Shown here: in pieces, positions 21,268 through 30,199 of the stretch | How the letters are laid out: each line of letters starts with the position of its first letter | Position numbering within the stretch: the stretch's first letter is position 1 | NCBI RefSeq assembly: GCF_026967925.1 | Contig: NZ_JAPVBI010000002.1 | Coordinates: 1,355,626 to 1,419,625, forward strand | DNA: 64,000 nt | Direction of reading: 5' to 3' | From: Modestobacter sp. VKM Ac-2985 | Lineage (GTDB): Bacteria > Actinomycetota > Actinomycetes > Mycobacteriales > Geodermatophilaceae | Notes under the pieces: generated by a model | The model's database searches: none | What the model was told of the DNA's origin: nothing | What the model saw: the letters and a program-made list of their open reading frames with translations, nothing else | Translations under genes and position numbers: made by a program

Positions 21268-21624
21268 ATGAACACCCTGGACGCCCTCGACGCCGCGTCG
21301 CTGCGCGACGACATCCCCACCTTCCGGCCCGGGGACACCGTGAAGGTGCACGTGCGTGTCATCGAGGGCACCCGTGCGCGTGTCCAGGTCTTCCAGGGCG
21401 TCATCATCCGTCGCCAGGGTGGTGGCATCCGCGAGACCTTCACCGTCCGCAAGGTCAGCTTCGGCGTCGGCGTGGAGCGCACCTTCCCGGTGCACACCCC
21501 GGTCGTCGAGAAGATCGAGGTGCTGACCCGCGGTGACGTGCGCCGGGCGAAGCTGTACTACCTCCGCGAGCTGCGCGGCAAGGCCGCCAAGATCAAGGAG
21601 AAGCGCGAGGTCGTCAACCGCTGA
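21268..21624 (+). CDS. rplS: 50S ribosomal protein L19
   Basis: A 118-residue L19, complete: [13 protein letters not shown] at the start, the [19 protein letters not shown] core, and KIEVL followed by [10 protein letters not shown] at the end. ATG at 21268. It is followed 16 bp later by a strong terminator hairpin. About 160 bp separate it from the end of the broken NUDIX gene. Confidence 0.98.
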   Translation: MNTLDALDAASLRDDIPTFRPGDTVKVHVRVIEGTRARVQVFQGVIIRRQGGGIRETFTVRKVSFGVGVERTFPVHTPVVEKIEVLTRGDVRRAKLYYLRELRGKAAKIKEKREVVNR

Positions 21625-21640
21625 CCTCCAGCGATTCCAC

Positions 21641-21674
21641 GACCGGGCCGGCTGCACTCGCAGCCGGCCCGGTC
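21641..21674 (+). terminator. Terminator hairpin downstream of rplS
   Basis: Perfect 15-bp inverted repeat (21641-21655 and 21660-21674) with loop ACTC, starting 17 bp after the rplS stop. No U-run follows, as is usual in high-GC Actinobacteria. Confidence 0.85.
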
Positions 21675-21743
21675 GCGTTCGTGGGGCAGTTCCCACCGCG
21701 CCGGCCGCGGAGCGGGGCGCCGGACGCGCCGGGCGGCGGACCG

Positions 21744-21749
21744 TACGCT
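21744..21749 (+). promoter_or_regulatory. Candidate -10 (TACGCT) for leaderless lepB
   Basis: TACGCT lies 8 nt before the lepB ATG at 21758, immediately after the rplS terminator. This spacing matches actinobacterial leaderless promoters, with transcription starting at or near the ATG. No clear -35 was seen. Confidence 0.5.
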
Positions 21750-21757
21750 GGTGTCCG

Positions 21758-22816
21758 ATGAGCACGCACGGGCCCGCTGACGCCGCCGATGACGACGCTG
21801 CCGGGCGTCCCCCTGCCGACCAGGACACCGCCGCCGATGCCACGGCCCCCACCGGGTCTGCGGTCGCCGGCCGTGGCCGCCGGCGCGAGCCGGCCAAGAA
21901 GGGGTCCCTGCTGCGTGAGCTGCCGGTGCTGTTGGTCATCGCGTTCGTGCTCGCCCTGCTGGTGAAGACGTTCCTCGTGCAGGCGTTCTTCATCCCGTCG
22001 GGCTCGATGGAGCAGACGCTGCACGGCTGCACCGGCTGCACCGGCGACCGGGTGCTGGTCAACAAGGTGCCCTACTGGTTCGGGGAGCCCGAGCCCGGCG
22101 ACATCGTGGTGTTCCAGGGCCCGGACAGCTGGTCGCCCGAGATCCTCGTGGAGGAGCCCACCAACTGGTTCACCGGTGCCGCCCTGACCCTGGGCCGGGC
22201 GATCGGCGTCGCCCCGCCCAGCGAGGACGACTACGTCAAGCGGGTCATCGCCACCGAGGGCCAGACGGTCGAGTGCTGCGACCCGCAGGGCCGGGTCCTG
22301 GTCGACGGTGAGCCGCTCGACGAGCCCTACATCTACCAGGACTCCCCGCTGAACACCGGTGGCTCCGGTGGGCGGGAGTTCCGGCCGGTCACCGTGCCTG
22401 AGGGCCGGCTCTGGGTGATGGGCGACCACCGCTCCGCCTCGGCCGACTCCAAGCAGCACATGGACGACCAGTACGCCGGAACCGTCGCCGTCGACGACGT
22501 CATCGGCAAGGCCGCCCTGGTCGTCTGGCCGCTGGACCGCTTCACCCTGCTGGACAGCCCGGACATCCAGCAGGGCCAGGTCGAGGCGGCGGGCGCCGTC
22601 GGGCCGGAGCCGGCACCGGTCCAGGACACCGCCGCCCTGGCGGCCCCCTACGTGCTGGGGCTGGGGGGCGCTCTGCCGCTCACCGCCTGGCGCCGGCGGT
22701 ACCGCTCCCGCGGCGCCCGGCTGACCGGGCCGTCCCGTCGTCCGCCGCGCACCGGCTGGCGCCGGGTCCGGCGGCCGGCCCAGACCCGGCCCGGCCGGGA
22801 GTCGCACACCGACTGA
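21758..22816 (+). CDS. lepB: Signal peptidase I
   Basis: A 352-residue type I signal peptidase. A cytoplasmic Asp/Ala-rich N-terminus precedes one membrane anchor (about 55-75, LLVIAFVLALLVKTFLV). The catalytic Ser83 is in IPSGSMEQTL, the general base Lys161 in DDYVKRVIA, and a later conserved box is WVMGDHRSASADS. A second hydrophobic stretch near the C-terminus and a basic tail suggest two anchors. The start is ATG 21758; the frame open from 21533 runs through rplS. It acts on the secreted products targeted by FtsY/Ffh. Confidence 0.97.
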   Translation: MSTHGPADAADDDAAGRPPADQDTAADATAPTGSAVAGRGRRREPAKKGSLLRELPVLLVIAFVLALLVKTFLVQAFFIPSGSMEQTLHGCTGCTGDRVLVNKVPYWFGEPEPGDIVVFQGPDSWSPEILVEEPTNWFTGAALTLGRAIGVAPPSEDDYVKRVIATEGQTVECCDPQGRVLVDGEPLDEPYIYQDSPLNTGGSGGREFRPVTVPEGRLWVMGDHRSASADSKQHMDDQYAGTVAVDDVIGKAALVVWPLDRFTLLDSPDIQQGQVEAAGAVGPEPAPVQDTAALAAPYVLGLGGALPLTAWRRRYRSRGARLTGPSRRPPRTGWRRVRRPAQTRPGRESHTD

Positions 22817-22996
22817 TGGGCTCACGGGTGGCGGTCGTCGAGCCGCCGCGCCGTGGGTGCACCGCCCAGCTGTCCCGCTGGGTTCGGCATGATCTGTGCG
22901 TGTTTCGGCACTCTTCTCGAGAAGTTGCTCAAGCTCTCCGTTCACTCGTCCGATGGACGAGCAGAGAGTCACCAGACTTCGAACGGAGAGTCACCC

Positions 22997-23707
22997 GTGT
23001 CTACCCCCATGGCGAGCACGCCCCGCGGCGTCACCCGCGTCCTGATCCTCGCCGACGCCCCGGTCCTGCGCCGTGGGCTGGTCGGCATGATCAACGAGAC
23101 CGCCGGCATGCAGGCGGTGGGCACCCCGGGGGAGCCGCGTCGTGCGCTGACCCTGGCGGAGTCCGCCCGCCCCGATGCCGTGGTGGTGGAGCTGGGCACC
23201 GGCCGGGCGGCCACCCTGAACGCGGTGCGGGACCTGCGTCGCCGGTTCCCGCAGCTGGCCGTCGTCGCCCTGGCCACGTCGGAGGACCCGGGCGTGGTGA
23301 ACGAGGCGCTGGCCGCCGGGGTGCGCAGCTACCTGCTGATGAACACCTCCCCGACCCTGCTGGGCTGGGCGGTGCTCGCTGCCCGGGCCGGGCGCACCGT
23401 GGTGGACCCGCAGATCCGTCGTGGTGAGGGGGCCGAGGTGCCGGTGTCGCGGGAGCTGACCCCGGAGGTGCCGTTGACCCGGCGGGAGTCCGACGTGCTC
23501 GACGAGCTGATCCAGGGGCAGTCGAACCGGGCGATCGGGAAGAACCTGTTCATCTCCGAGGACACGGTGAAGTCCCACGTGAAGGCGATCCTGCGCAAGC
23601 TGGGTGCCCGCGACCGGGCGCACGCGGTCTCCCTGGTGCTGTCGGCGCGCAACCCCGGCTGCTCCTGCGGGGCCCACCGGCTCACCGAGGCCCCGGCCGA
23701 CGTCTGA
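22997..23707 (+). CDS. LuxR/NarL-type regulator with a degenerate receiver domain
   Basis: A 236-residue protein: receiver-like domain at about 15-140 and LuxR-type HTH at about 155-215 (LTRRESDVLDELIQGQSN, SEDTVKSHVKAIL). The receiver lacks the phosphorylatable Asp: the usual D-L-R-M-P-G region reads VVVELGTG, with Glu at the Asp position. The normal Lys region reads LLMNTSP. Only one of the N-terminal acidic residues remains (LADAPVL). No kinase is adjacent. It probably acts without phosphorylation. GTG 22997 is chosen because CGGAGAG lies 6 nt upstream. The 180 bp before it hold no gene. Confidence 0.85.
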   Translation: MSTPMASTPRGVTRVLILADAPVLRRGLVGMINETAGMQAVGTPGEPRRALTLAESARPDAVVVELGTGRAATLNAVRDLRRRFPQLAVVALATSEDPGVVNEALAAGVRSYLLMNTSPTLLGWAVLAARAGRTVVDPQIRRGEGAEVPVSRELTPEVPLTRRESDVLDELIQGQSNRAIGKNLFISEDTVKSHVKAILRKLGARDRAHAVSLVLSARNPGCSCGAHRLTEAPADV

Positions 23708-23723
23708 CCCGCAGGTACTGCCA

Positions 23724-23750
23724 CGGTCCGCGCCTCAGGGGCGCGGGCCG
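23724..23750 (+). terminator. Terminator hairpin after the LuxR-type regulator
   Basis: Arms 23724-23734 and 23740-23750 form 11 bp with one G-U wobble and a 5-nt loop, beginning 17 bp after the stop codon. Confidence 0.7.
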
Positions 23751-23795
23751 CGATGGACCGGTCGGACCGGCGTCCGCGCCGCCGACCAGCCGCCC

Positions 23796-23829
23796 CGAGC
23801 CGGTCCCTGTTCCCCCAGGGACCGGCTCG
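23796..23829 (+). terminator. Second hairpin before rnhB
   Basis: Perfect 14-bp inverted repeat (23796-23809 and 23816-23829) with a 6-nt TTCCCC loop. With the hairpin at 23724 it forms a tandem terminator, or it may act in the rnhB promoter region. Confidence 0.7.
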
Positions 23830-23895
23830 TGGTGCGTTCTCCGGGTCCGACCGGCGCCGACTCGCCGGGTGTCCTCCCGGGACGGCGCAGCGACG

Positions 23896-23901
23896 TAGGG
23901 T
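23896..23901 (+). promoter_or_regulatory. Candidate -10 (TAGGGT) for rnhB
   Basis: TAGGGT ends 9 nt before the rnhB ATG and follows two terminator-like hairpins, consistent with a separate, nearly leaderless promoter. The -35 is not recognisable. Confidence 0.35.
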
Positions 23902-23910
23902 CGGCAGGCG

Positions 23911-24675
23911 ATGGCCGCTCGACCTGGTGCTGCAGACCCCACCGACGACCTCTGGGCGATGGAGCGATCGCTCCGCCGCCGGGGGTTCGCCGCCATCGCC
24001 GGGGCGGACGAGGCCGGCCGTGGCGCCTGCGCCGGTCCGCTCGTGGCCGCCGCGTGCGTGCTCCCCGCCGGTCGCCGCGGGCGGGTGCCCGGGCTGGCCG
24101 ACTCCAAGCTCCTCAGCGCCGCCACCCGGGACGAGGTCTACGCCGAGGTCGTCGACCGGGCCGTCTGCTGGTCGGTGGTCGCCATCCCGGTCGGTGAGCT
24201 CGACGCCCGCGGCATGCACGTGACCAACATCGAGGCGTTGCGCCGCGCGGTCCGGGTGCTGGAGCCGTGCCCCGACTACGTGCTCACCGACGGCTTCCCG
24301 GTCAGTGGCCTGTCCCAGCCGTCGCTCGCCGTGTGGAAGGGGGACCGGGTGGCGGCCTGCGTGGCCGCCGCCTCCGTGCTGGCCAAGGTCACCCGGGACC
24401 GGATGATGCTGGAGCTGGACGGGCGCTTCCCGCAGTACGGCTTCGCCGAGCACAAGGGCTACATCACCGACGCGCACAGCGCCGCCCTCGACGACCACGG
24501 GCCCTGCCCGGAGCACCGGATGCGCTTCGTCAACGTCGCGCGGGCCCGGGCCGCACACGCCGCCCGGACGCCGCCCCTGCCGGTGGCGGGGGGCATGCAC
24601 GATGATGGACCGGTGCCGCCCGGAGCCCCGGCCGCGGCACTGATGTCCCCGGCACCTATGGAGCACGCGCGATGA
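23911..24675 (+). CDS. rnhB: Ribonuclease HII
   Basis: A 254-residue RNase HII that removes ribonucleotides and RNA from RNA-DNA hybrids. The GADEAGRGACAGPLVAAACV motif supplies the first catalytic Asp-Glu pair; later motifs are DSKLLS, DGFP (third Asp) and ASVLAKVTRDR. A poorly conserved tail of about 30 residues ends the protein. The stop overlaps the DUF2469 start as ATGA. Confidence 0.96.
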   Translation: MAARPGAADPTDDLWAMERSLRRRGFAAIAGADEAGRGACAGPLVAAACVLPAGRRGRVPGLADSKLLSAATRDEVYAEVVDRAVCWSVVAIPVGELDARGMHVTNIEALRRAVRVLEPCPDYVLTDGFPVSGLSQPSLAVWKGDRVAACVAAASVLAKVTRDRMMLELDGRFPQYGFAEHKGYITDAHSAALDDHGPCPEHRMRFVNVARARAAHAARTPPLPVAGGMHDDGPVPPGAPAAALMSPAPMEHAR

Positions 24676-24992
24676 GCACCGAGGACCTCGAGAAGTACGA
24701 GACCGAGATGGAGCTGCAGCTCTATCGCGAGTACAAGGACATCGTCCGCCAGTTCTCCTACGTCGTGGAGACCGAGCGGCGCTTCTACCTGGCCAACAGC
24801 GTCGACCTGCAGGTGCGTGACGCCGGGGGAGAGGTGTTCTTCGAGCTCACCCTCTCCGACGCCTGGGTGTGGGACATGTACCGCCCGGCCCGGTTCGTGA
24901 AGAACGTCCGGGTGGTGACGTTCAAGGACGTCAACGTGGAGGAGCTGGACAAGCCCGACCTCGAGCTCCCGGACAACCCGCGCCTGCCCTGA
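24672..24992 (+). CDS. DUF2469 family protein
   Basis: A 106-residue acidic protein, highly conserved in Actinobacteria next to rnhB (equivalent, from memory, to M. tuberculosis Rv2901c). It starts M-S-T-E-D-L-E-K-Y-E-T-E-M-E-L, with conserved LYREYKDIVRQFSYVVETERRFYLAN and VWDMYRPARFVKNV segments. No catalytic motif is evident and the function is unknown. It is translationally coupled to rnhB by ATGA. Confidence 0.9.
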   Translation: MSTEDLEKYETEMELQLYREYKDIVRQFSYVVETERRFYLANSVDLQVRDAGGEVFFELTLSDAWVWDMYRPARFVKNVRVVTFKDVNVEELDKPDLELPDNPRLP

Positions 24993-25041
24993 TCCACCTC
25001 CCCGTCCCCGGGCACACCGGCCGGCCCTGAGGGCTGCCGCC

Positions 25042-25069
25042 GTCCACAGTGGCGCGCTCCGTCCACAGT
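25042..25069. promoter_or_regulatory. Two DnaA-box-like sites upstream of the yraN-comM-dprA cluster
   Basis: CCGTCCACA occurs at 25042-25050 and again at 25061-25069, two helical turns (19 bp) apart. Each matches 7 of 9 bases of the actinobacterial DnaA box TTGTCCACA. The surrounding 125-bp gap before yraN holds no gene. Confidence 0.3.
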
Positions 25070-25117
25070 CGGCGGTGATCCCTGGTCCGGCCGGCCCGGG
25101 ACGGCGACGGTCGAGGG

Positions 25118-25498
25118 GTGCCGAATCCGCAGAAGTCCCCGCCCGGCCACCGCGCCGCCCTCGGCGCCTACGGCGAACGGGTCGCCGTCCGGGCGCTCAC
25201 CGACGCCGGCCTCCAGGTCCTCGACCGCAACTGGCGCTGCCGCGACGGTGAGCTCGACGTCGTCGCCCGGGACGGTCAGGCGCTGGTCTTCTGCGAGGTG
25301 AAGACCCGCACCGGCACCGGCTTCGGGCACCCGGCCGAGGCGGTGACCGCCGGCAAGCGCCGGCGGCTGCGGGTGCTCGCCCGGGCCTGGCTGGCGGCCC
25401 ACGACCAGCACGCCCCCGACCTGCGCTTCGACGTCGTCGGGGTGCACGTCCCGTCGTCCGGGCCGGCCCGGGTGACGCACCTGCGGAACGCGTTCTGA
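25118..25498 (+). CDS. YraN/UPF0102 family endonuclease-like protein
   Basis: A 126-residue protein of the YraN family with a restriction-endonuclease-like fold. Motif series: G-E-x-V-A at the N-terminus, then R-N-W-R-C-R-D-G-E-L-D-V-V, L-V-F-C-E-V-K-T-R. The D and E-x-K residues form the PD-(D/E)xK active site. The family's cellular role is not settled. It begins with GTG and shares one base with the comM start (TGATG). The cluster with comM and dprA points to DNA processing. Confidence 0.9.
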   Translation: MPNPQKSPPGHRAALGAYGERVAVRALTDAGLQVLDRNWRCRDGELDVVARDGQALVFCEVKTRTGTGFGHPAEAVTAGKRRRLRVLARAWLAAHDQHAPDLRFDVVGVHVPSSGPARVTHLRNAF

Positions 25499-27018
25499 TG
25501 GCGCTCGCGCAGACCTGGTCGGTGGGGTTGGCCGGCGTGCAGGGTGCGATGGTCGAGGTGGAGGTCGACCTGGCGCCGGGGGTGCCGACCGTGGCGCTCG
25601 TCGGGCTGCCCGACGCCGTCGTGCGCCAGTCGGTGGACCGGGTGCGGGCCGCGCTGCTCAACAGCGGGCACGAGTTCCCGCTGCGCCGGGTGACCATCGG
25701 GCTGTCGCCGGCGGCGATGCCCAAGCAGGGCAGCGGGTTCGACCTCGCCCTGGCCGTCGCCGTCCTCGCCGGTGCGCGGGTGGTGCCCGCGGCCGCCGTC
25801 CGGGAGCTGGTGCTGCTGGGGGAGCTCGGGCTGGACGGGTCGCTGCGCGCGGCCCGTGGGGTGCTGCCGGCCGTGCTGGCCGCCGCGCGCGCCGGCCATC
25901 GCGAGGTGGTGGTCCCGCAGGAGAACGCCGACGAGGCGGGCCTGGTCGAGGGCATCGCCGTCCTGGCGGCCGGCAGCCTGCGCCAGGTGGTCGCCCACCT
26001 CGCCGGGAAGGCGCCCCTCCTGCCGCACGTCCGCGCAGTGGACTCCCCGGCGCCACCGGGGCCCGACCTGGCCGACGTGGTGGGGCAGGCAGCCGGACGG
26101 CGGGCGGTCGAGGTGGCTGCTGCCGGTGGGCACCACCTGTTCCTCAGTGGCCCGCCGGGCGCCGGCAAGACCATGCTCGCCGAACGGCTGCCGGGGCTGC
26201 TGCCCCCGCTGGACGAGCAGGCCGCCCTCGAGGTGACCGCCATCGCCTCCATCGCCGGCACCCTCCCGCCCGGTGCCCCGCTGGTGACCCGGCCGACGTT
26301 CGAGGCGCCGCACCACTCGGCGACGATGGCCGCGCTGGTCGGTGGCGGCTCGGGCCAGATCCGCCCGGGGGCCCTGTGCCGCGCCCATCGGGGCGTGCTG
26401 TTCCTGGACGAGGCGCCGGAGTTCCCCCGGTCGGTGCTCGACACGCTGCGCCAGCCGCTGGAACGCGGGGCGGTGACCATCCACCGGGCCAACGGCTCGG
26501 CGACGTTCCCGTGCCGTGCGCAGCTGGTCCTGGCCGCCAACCCCTGCCCCTGTGCCAGCGCGGCCGGCGACACGGCCTGCACCTGCAGTGCCCTGGAGCG
26601 GCGGCGCTACCAGTCCCGGCTGTCCGGGCCGTTGTTGGACCGGATCGACCTGCGCGTCACCTTGCCGCCGGTGACCCGGGCGGCCTGGCTGGACGGTCTG
26701 GGCACCCCCGAGTCGACCGCCGCCGTCGCCGCACGGGTGCAGGGCGCACGGGCGGTGGCGGCCGAGCGGCTGGCCGGCAGCGGCCTGGCGCTCAACAGCC
26801 AGGTCCCGGGGCGGCTGCTCCGGGAGCGCTGGCCGGTGCCGCGCGCGGCGCTCGCGCTGGCGGAGCGGGCTCTGGAGCGCGGGGCCATCTCGGTGCGCGG
26901 CTTCGACCGGGTCGTGCGCGTCGCGTGGACGTTGGCCGACCTCGCCGGCCTGGCGGTGCCCGGCACCGACCAGGTGGCCGAGGCGCTGGGCATGCGGCTG
27001 CAGCGGGCTGCGGCATGA
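25498..27018 (+). CDS. YifB/ComM family Mg-chelatase-like AAA+ ATPase
   Basis: A 506-residue protein with an N-terminal Lon-protease-like ChlI domain (about 10-165, inactive in the family), a central AAA+ module (GPPGAGKTMLAERLPGLLPP, Walker B GVLFLDEAPEF, GAVTIHRANG) and the C-terminal Mg_chelatase_C region. The PCPCA-type zinc-like cluster appears as AANPCPCASAAGD. ComM promotes branch migration in natural transformation of other bacteria. It overlaps dprA by ATGA and yraN by one base. Confidence 0.95.
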   Translation: MALAQTWSVGLAGVQGAMVEVEVDLAPGVPTVALVGLPDAVVRQSVDRVRAALLNSGHEFPLRRVTIGLSPAAMPKQGSGFDLALAVAVLAGARVVPAAAVRELVLLGELGLDGSLRAARGVLPAVLAAARAGHREVVVPQENADEAGLVEGIAVLAAGSLRQVVAHLAGKAPLLPHVRAVDSPAPPGPDLADVVGQAAGRRAVEVAAAGGHHLFLSGPPGAGKTMLAERLPGLLPPLDEQAALEVTAIASIAGTLPPGAPLVTRPTFEAPHHSATMAALVGGGSGQIRPGALCRAHRGVLFLDEAPEFPRSVLDTLRQPLERGAVTIHRANGSATFPCRAQLVLAANPCPCASAAGDTACTCSALERRRYQSRLSGPLLDRIDLRVTLPPVTRAAWLDGLGTPESTAAVAARVQGARAVAAERLAGSGLALNSQVPGRLLRERWPVPRAALALAERALERGAISVRGFDRVVRVAWTLADLAGLAVPGTDQVAEALGMRLQRAAA

Positions 27019-28220
27019 GCGGGGACGTCGACCCGGAGGTCCTCAGGGCGCGTGCGTGGCTGTCCCGGGCCGTGGAGCCGGGCTCGGTGGCGGCGTGGCG
27101 GTTCGTCGAGCAGTCGGGCCCGGTCGCGGCCGCCGCCGCACTGAGGGCCGGTGCAGCCCCGGCCGAGGTCCAGGCGGTGGCCGGGGCCCGGGCGGGAGAG
27201 GACACCAGCCTCGAGGACCTGCGCCGGGCGGACCGGTGCGGGGGCCGGCTGGTCGTTCCGGAGGACCCGGAGTGGCCGGCGCTGCCGCTGCACTGCCTGA
27301 CGCTGGCCACCCAGGACGGGCGCGGGCTGGTGGACGGCCGACAGCCGAACCGCACGCTCACGCTGGTGCCGCCGCTGGCGTTGTGGGTGCGCGGCGCGGC
27401 GAACCTGACCGGGTTGGTCGACCGGTCGGTCGCGCTGGTGGGGTCGCGAGCCTCGACGGCCTACGGGGAACACGTGGCCGGTGAACTGGCGCACGGGCTG
27501 GGGGAGCGGGGCTGGACGACCGTCTCCGGTGGCGCGTTCGGCATCGACGCCGCGGCCCACCGAGGAGCGTTGGCCGCTGATGCGCCGACCATCGCCGTCC
27601 TGGCCTGTGGGGTCGACCGGGTGTACCCCGGTGCGCACTCGGCGTTGTTCGCCCGGGTCCTCGACGAGGGGCTGCTGGTCAGCGAGTGGCCGCCGGGCTG
27701 TGCCCCACTGCGGCACCGCTTCCTGGTGCGCAACCGGCTGATCGCCGCCCTCACCCGGGGCACGGTGGTGGTCGAGGCAGCCGCCCGCTCCGGCGCCCAG
27801 GCCACCGCCAACCGGGCTCGCGAGCTCGGCAAGGCGGTGATGGCCGTCCCCGGTCCGGTGACCAGCGCGATGTCGGTGGGGTGCCACCAGCTGCTGCGGG
27901 AGGCCGAGCGTCGCGTCGCGCTGGTGACCTCGGCGGCCGAGGTGCTGGAGACGGTGGGCCGGGTGGGGGAGGACCTGGCGCCGCCGGTGGAGCGGGTGGC
28001 CGCACCCGGCGACTCGCTGTCCGACGTCGCCCGGCGGGTGCTGGACGCCTGCCCGGTCCGCCTCGGCGTGCCTCCCGAGCGGCTGGCCGCGGTCGCCGGC
28101 TGCTCGGTGGTCGACGTCCTGCGCGTCCTGCCCGCCCTGGAGCTGGCCGACCTCGTCGAGTGGACCGGCAGCGGCTGGCGGGTGCGCCGGCAGCCGAGGA
28201 AGGGTGAGCCGGCCGGGTGA
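27015..28220 (+). CDS. dprA: DNA-processing protein DprA
   Basis: A 401-residue protein. The Rossmann fold typical of DprA is visible as VALVGSRAST, VSGGAFGIDAAAHRGAL, CGVDRVYP and LVSEWPPG, then F-x-x-R-N-R-L-I-A-A-L and ANRARELGKAVMAVPG. A winged-helix C-terminal domain (about 335-390) follows. DprA loads RecA on incoming single-stranded DNA. The start is ATG 27015. The frame continuing back to 26376 lies inside comM and is an artefact. Confidence 0.95.
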   Translation: MSGDVDPEVLRARAWLSRAVEPGSVAAWRFVEQSGPVAAAAALRAGAAPAEVQAVAGARAGEDTSLEDLRRADRCGGRLVVPEDPEWPALPLHCLTLATQDGRGLVDGRQPNRTLTLVPPLALWVRGAANLTGLVDRSVALVGSRASTAYGEHVAGELAHGLGERGWTTVSGGAFGIDAAAHRGALAADAPTIAVLACGVDRVYPGAHSALFARVLDEGLLVSEWPPGCAPLRHRFLVRNRLIAALTRGTVVVEAAARSGAQATANRARELGKAVMAVPGPVTSAMSVGCHQLLREAERRVALVTSAAEVLETVGRVGEDLAPPVERVAAPGDSLSDVARRVLDACPVRLGVPPERLAAVAGCSVVDVLRVLPALELADLVEWTGSGWRVRRQPRKGEPAG

Positions 28221-28301
28221 CGTCGTCCGCCGCGGGATCGCGGTCGCCGGTCTGCGGCGCGCCCGGTTGACCGGCCCGCTCCGCCGACGGACCCTGCGCC
28301 C

Positions 28302-29261
28302 ATGGCCACCGGGACCGCAGAGCTGCGCGCTGCCCTGCCGCCGGCGCTCGAGGAGCCCCTGGCGGGCTGGGAGGAGCACCTGCGCCTCCAGCGGGACCTG
28401 TCCGAGCACACCGTCCGCGCCTACGTCGGTGACGTCGTCGCGCTGCTGGACCACCTGGTCCGGCGCAGCGGGCGGACGGTCGCCGACCTGGACCTCGCCA
28501 CCCTGCGCAGCTGGCTGGCCCACGGGCGGACCCGCGGGGACAGTCGGTCCACCACGGCTCGCCGGGCTGCGTCGGCGCGGTCCTTCACCGCTCACCTGCG
28601 CCGCAGCGGTCAGATCGCCGAGGACGTCGGGCTGCGCCTGGCCAGCCCGCGCGCCCACCGCACGTTGCCCGGGGTGCTGGGCGCCGAACAGGCCCGTGCG
28701 GTGCTCGAGGAGGCGGCGCGTCCGTCGAGCGAGGAGGAGACCCCGGCCGAGGCGGCGCTGCGGCTGCGCAACGTCCTCGTCGTCGAGCTGCTCTACGCCA
28801 CCGGGGTGCGGGTCGGTGAGCTCGTCGGGCTCGACGTCGACGACGTGGACCGTGGCCGCCGCCTGCTGCGGGTCCTGGGGAAGGGCCGCAAGGAACGCAG
28901 CGTGCCCTTCGGCGCCCCGGCGTCCGACGCCCTGGAGGTGTGGCTGACCGGGGGTCGCCCGGTGCTGGCGACGAGCAGCAGTGGCCCCGCGCTCCTCCTG
29001 GGCGTGCGCGGCGGCCGGCTGGACCCGCGGGAGGCGCGCCGGGTGGTGCACGCGGCCGTCGCCGCCGCGCCGGGGACCCCGGACATCGGCCCGCACGGGC
29101 TGCGTCACTCGGCGGCCACGCACGTCCTTGAGGGCGGCGCCGACCTGCGGAGCGTCCAGGAGCTGCTGGGCCACGCTAGCCTCGCGACGACGCAGGTCTA
29201 CACGCACGTGACCGTCGAGCGGCTCCGGGCGGTCCACGCCCGCGCCCATCCCCGGGCATGA
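28302..29261 (+). CDS. xerC: Tyrosine recombinase, XerC-like
   Basis: A 319-residue protein with an N-terminal SAM-like core-binding domain and a C-terminal catalytic domain. Active-site residues: Arg in ATGVRVGEL, Lys in [10 protein letters not shown], His-x-x-Arg in [10 protein letters not shown], His in [10 protein letters not shown] and Tyr in VYTHV. Context (comM-dprA-xerC) is as in other Actinobacteria, so chromosome dimer resolution is likely rather than phage integration. I see no adjacent att-like repeat or phage gene. The ATGA overlap couples it to the sigma gene. Confidence 0.92.
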   Translation: MATGTAELRAALPPALEEPLAGWEEHLRLQRDLSEHTVRAYVGDVVALLDHLVRRSGRTVADLDLATLRSWLAHGRTRGDSRSTTARRAASARSFTAHLRRSGQIAEDVGLRLASPRAHRTLPGVLGAEQARAVLEEAARPSSEEETPAEAALRLRNVLVVELLYATGVRVGELVGLDVDDVDRGRRLLRVLGKGRKERSVPFGAPASDALEVWLTGGRPVLATSSSGPALLLGVRGGRLDPREARRVVHAAVAAAPGTPDIGPHGLRHSAATHVLEGGADLRSVQELLGHASLATTQVYTHVTVERLRAVHARAHPRA

Positions 29262-30106
29262 GGGCGGCGTCGGTGCAGGGACAACAGAGTTCGAGCGGGG
29301 GAGTGCAGGTGTCTGAGGCGACGGTCCGGCAGGTCGGTGCGAGTGGGGACCCCGACGCCCACGTGACCGAACTGTGGTCGCGGTACGTGCAGGACCGGGA
29401 CACCGGGCTGCGCGACCGGCTGATCCTGCACTACGCGCCACTGGTCAAGTACGTGGCCGGCCGGGTGGGCAGCGGGCTGCCGGCGCACGTCGAGCAGGCC
29501 GACCTCGTCTCCTACGGGACGTTCGGGCTGATCGACGCGATCACCCGGTTCGAGCCCGAACGCGAGATCAAGTTCGAGAGCTACGCGATGGCCCGGATCC
29601 GCGGCGCGATCATCGACGAGCTCCGGTCCACCGACTGGATCCCCCGCTCGGTCCGGATGAAGGCCCGGCAGTACGAGCGCACGGTCGCGGCGCTGGAGGC
29701 GAAGCTCCAGCGGAGCCCGACCGACGAAGAGGTCGCCGACGAGATGGACATGGACGTCGAGGAGATCCGCAAGTTCCTCGGCCAGCTGTCCCTGGTCAAC
29801 GTCGTCGCCCTCGACGAGCTGCTCGTGGACGACGACGGCTCCGCGCCGCGCCTGGGTGACACGCTCAGGGACACCAGCGCACTGGACCCGCAGGCGATGG
29901 CCGAGCACGGCGAGGCCCGGCAGCTGCTGGCCCGGGCTGTCGAGCAGCTCCCCGAGCGGGAGAAGGTCGTCGTCAGCCTGTACTACTTCGAGGGCCTGAC
30001 ACTCGCCGACATCGGCCGGGTCCTCGGGGTGACCGAGAGCCGGATCTGCCAGCTGCACACCAAGGCCGTGCTCCACCTGCGCACCAAGCTCGCCGACATC
30101 GCCTGA
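29258..30106 (+). CDS. whiG: RNA polymerase sigma factor, FliA/WhiG family
   Basis: A 282-residue sigma-70 family protein with region 2 ([15 protein letters not shown] to [16 protein letters not shown]), region 3 ([16 protein letters not shown]) and region 4 ([29 protein letters not shown]). Region 3 wording and length are typical of FliA/WhiG. In Streptomyces WhiG controls sporulation; in motile Geodermatophilaceae the same family controls flagella. Which applies here cannot be told. The start ATG 29258 overlaps xerC as ATGA; a GTG at 29306 is a weaker alternative. Confidence 0.9.
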   Translation: MRAASVQGQQSSSGGVQVSEATVRQVGASGDPDAHVTELWSRYVQDRDTGLRDRLILHYAPLVKYVAGRVGSGLPAHVEQADLVSYGTFGLIDAITRFEPEREIKFESYAMARIRGAIIDELRSTDWIPRSVRMKARQYERTVAALEAKLQRSPTDEEVADEMDMDVEEIRKFLGQLSLVNVVALDELLVDDDGSAPRLGDTLRDTSALDPQAMAEHGEARQLLARAVEQLPEREKVVVSLYYFEGLTLADIGRVLGVTESRICQLHTKAVLHLRTKLADIA

Positions 30107-30121
30107 CCAGCTCGGGTCCCG

Positions 30122-30156
30122 CCCCCGGTCCGGGATCGTCGATCCCGTCCGGGGCG
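30122..30156 (+). terminator. Terminator-like hairpin after the sigma factor gene
   Basis: CCCGGTCCGGGATC pairs with GATCCCGTCCGGG around a GTC loop, with one bulged base. It starts about 16 bp after the stop, between genes facing each other. Confidence 0.6.
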
Positions 30157-30199
30157 GCGAGGGGCCGGCTCACTGGAGGACCCTCGACGGGCCGGTGAC

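Noticed and set aside
28302..29261. Phage or integrative-element integrase
   Set aside because: It sits in the conserved comM-dprA-xerC context with no tRNA, attachment repeats or phage genes; XerC-like is the better call.
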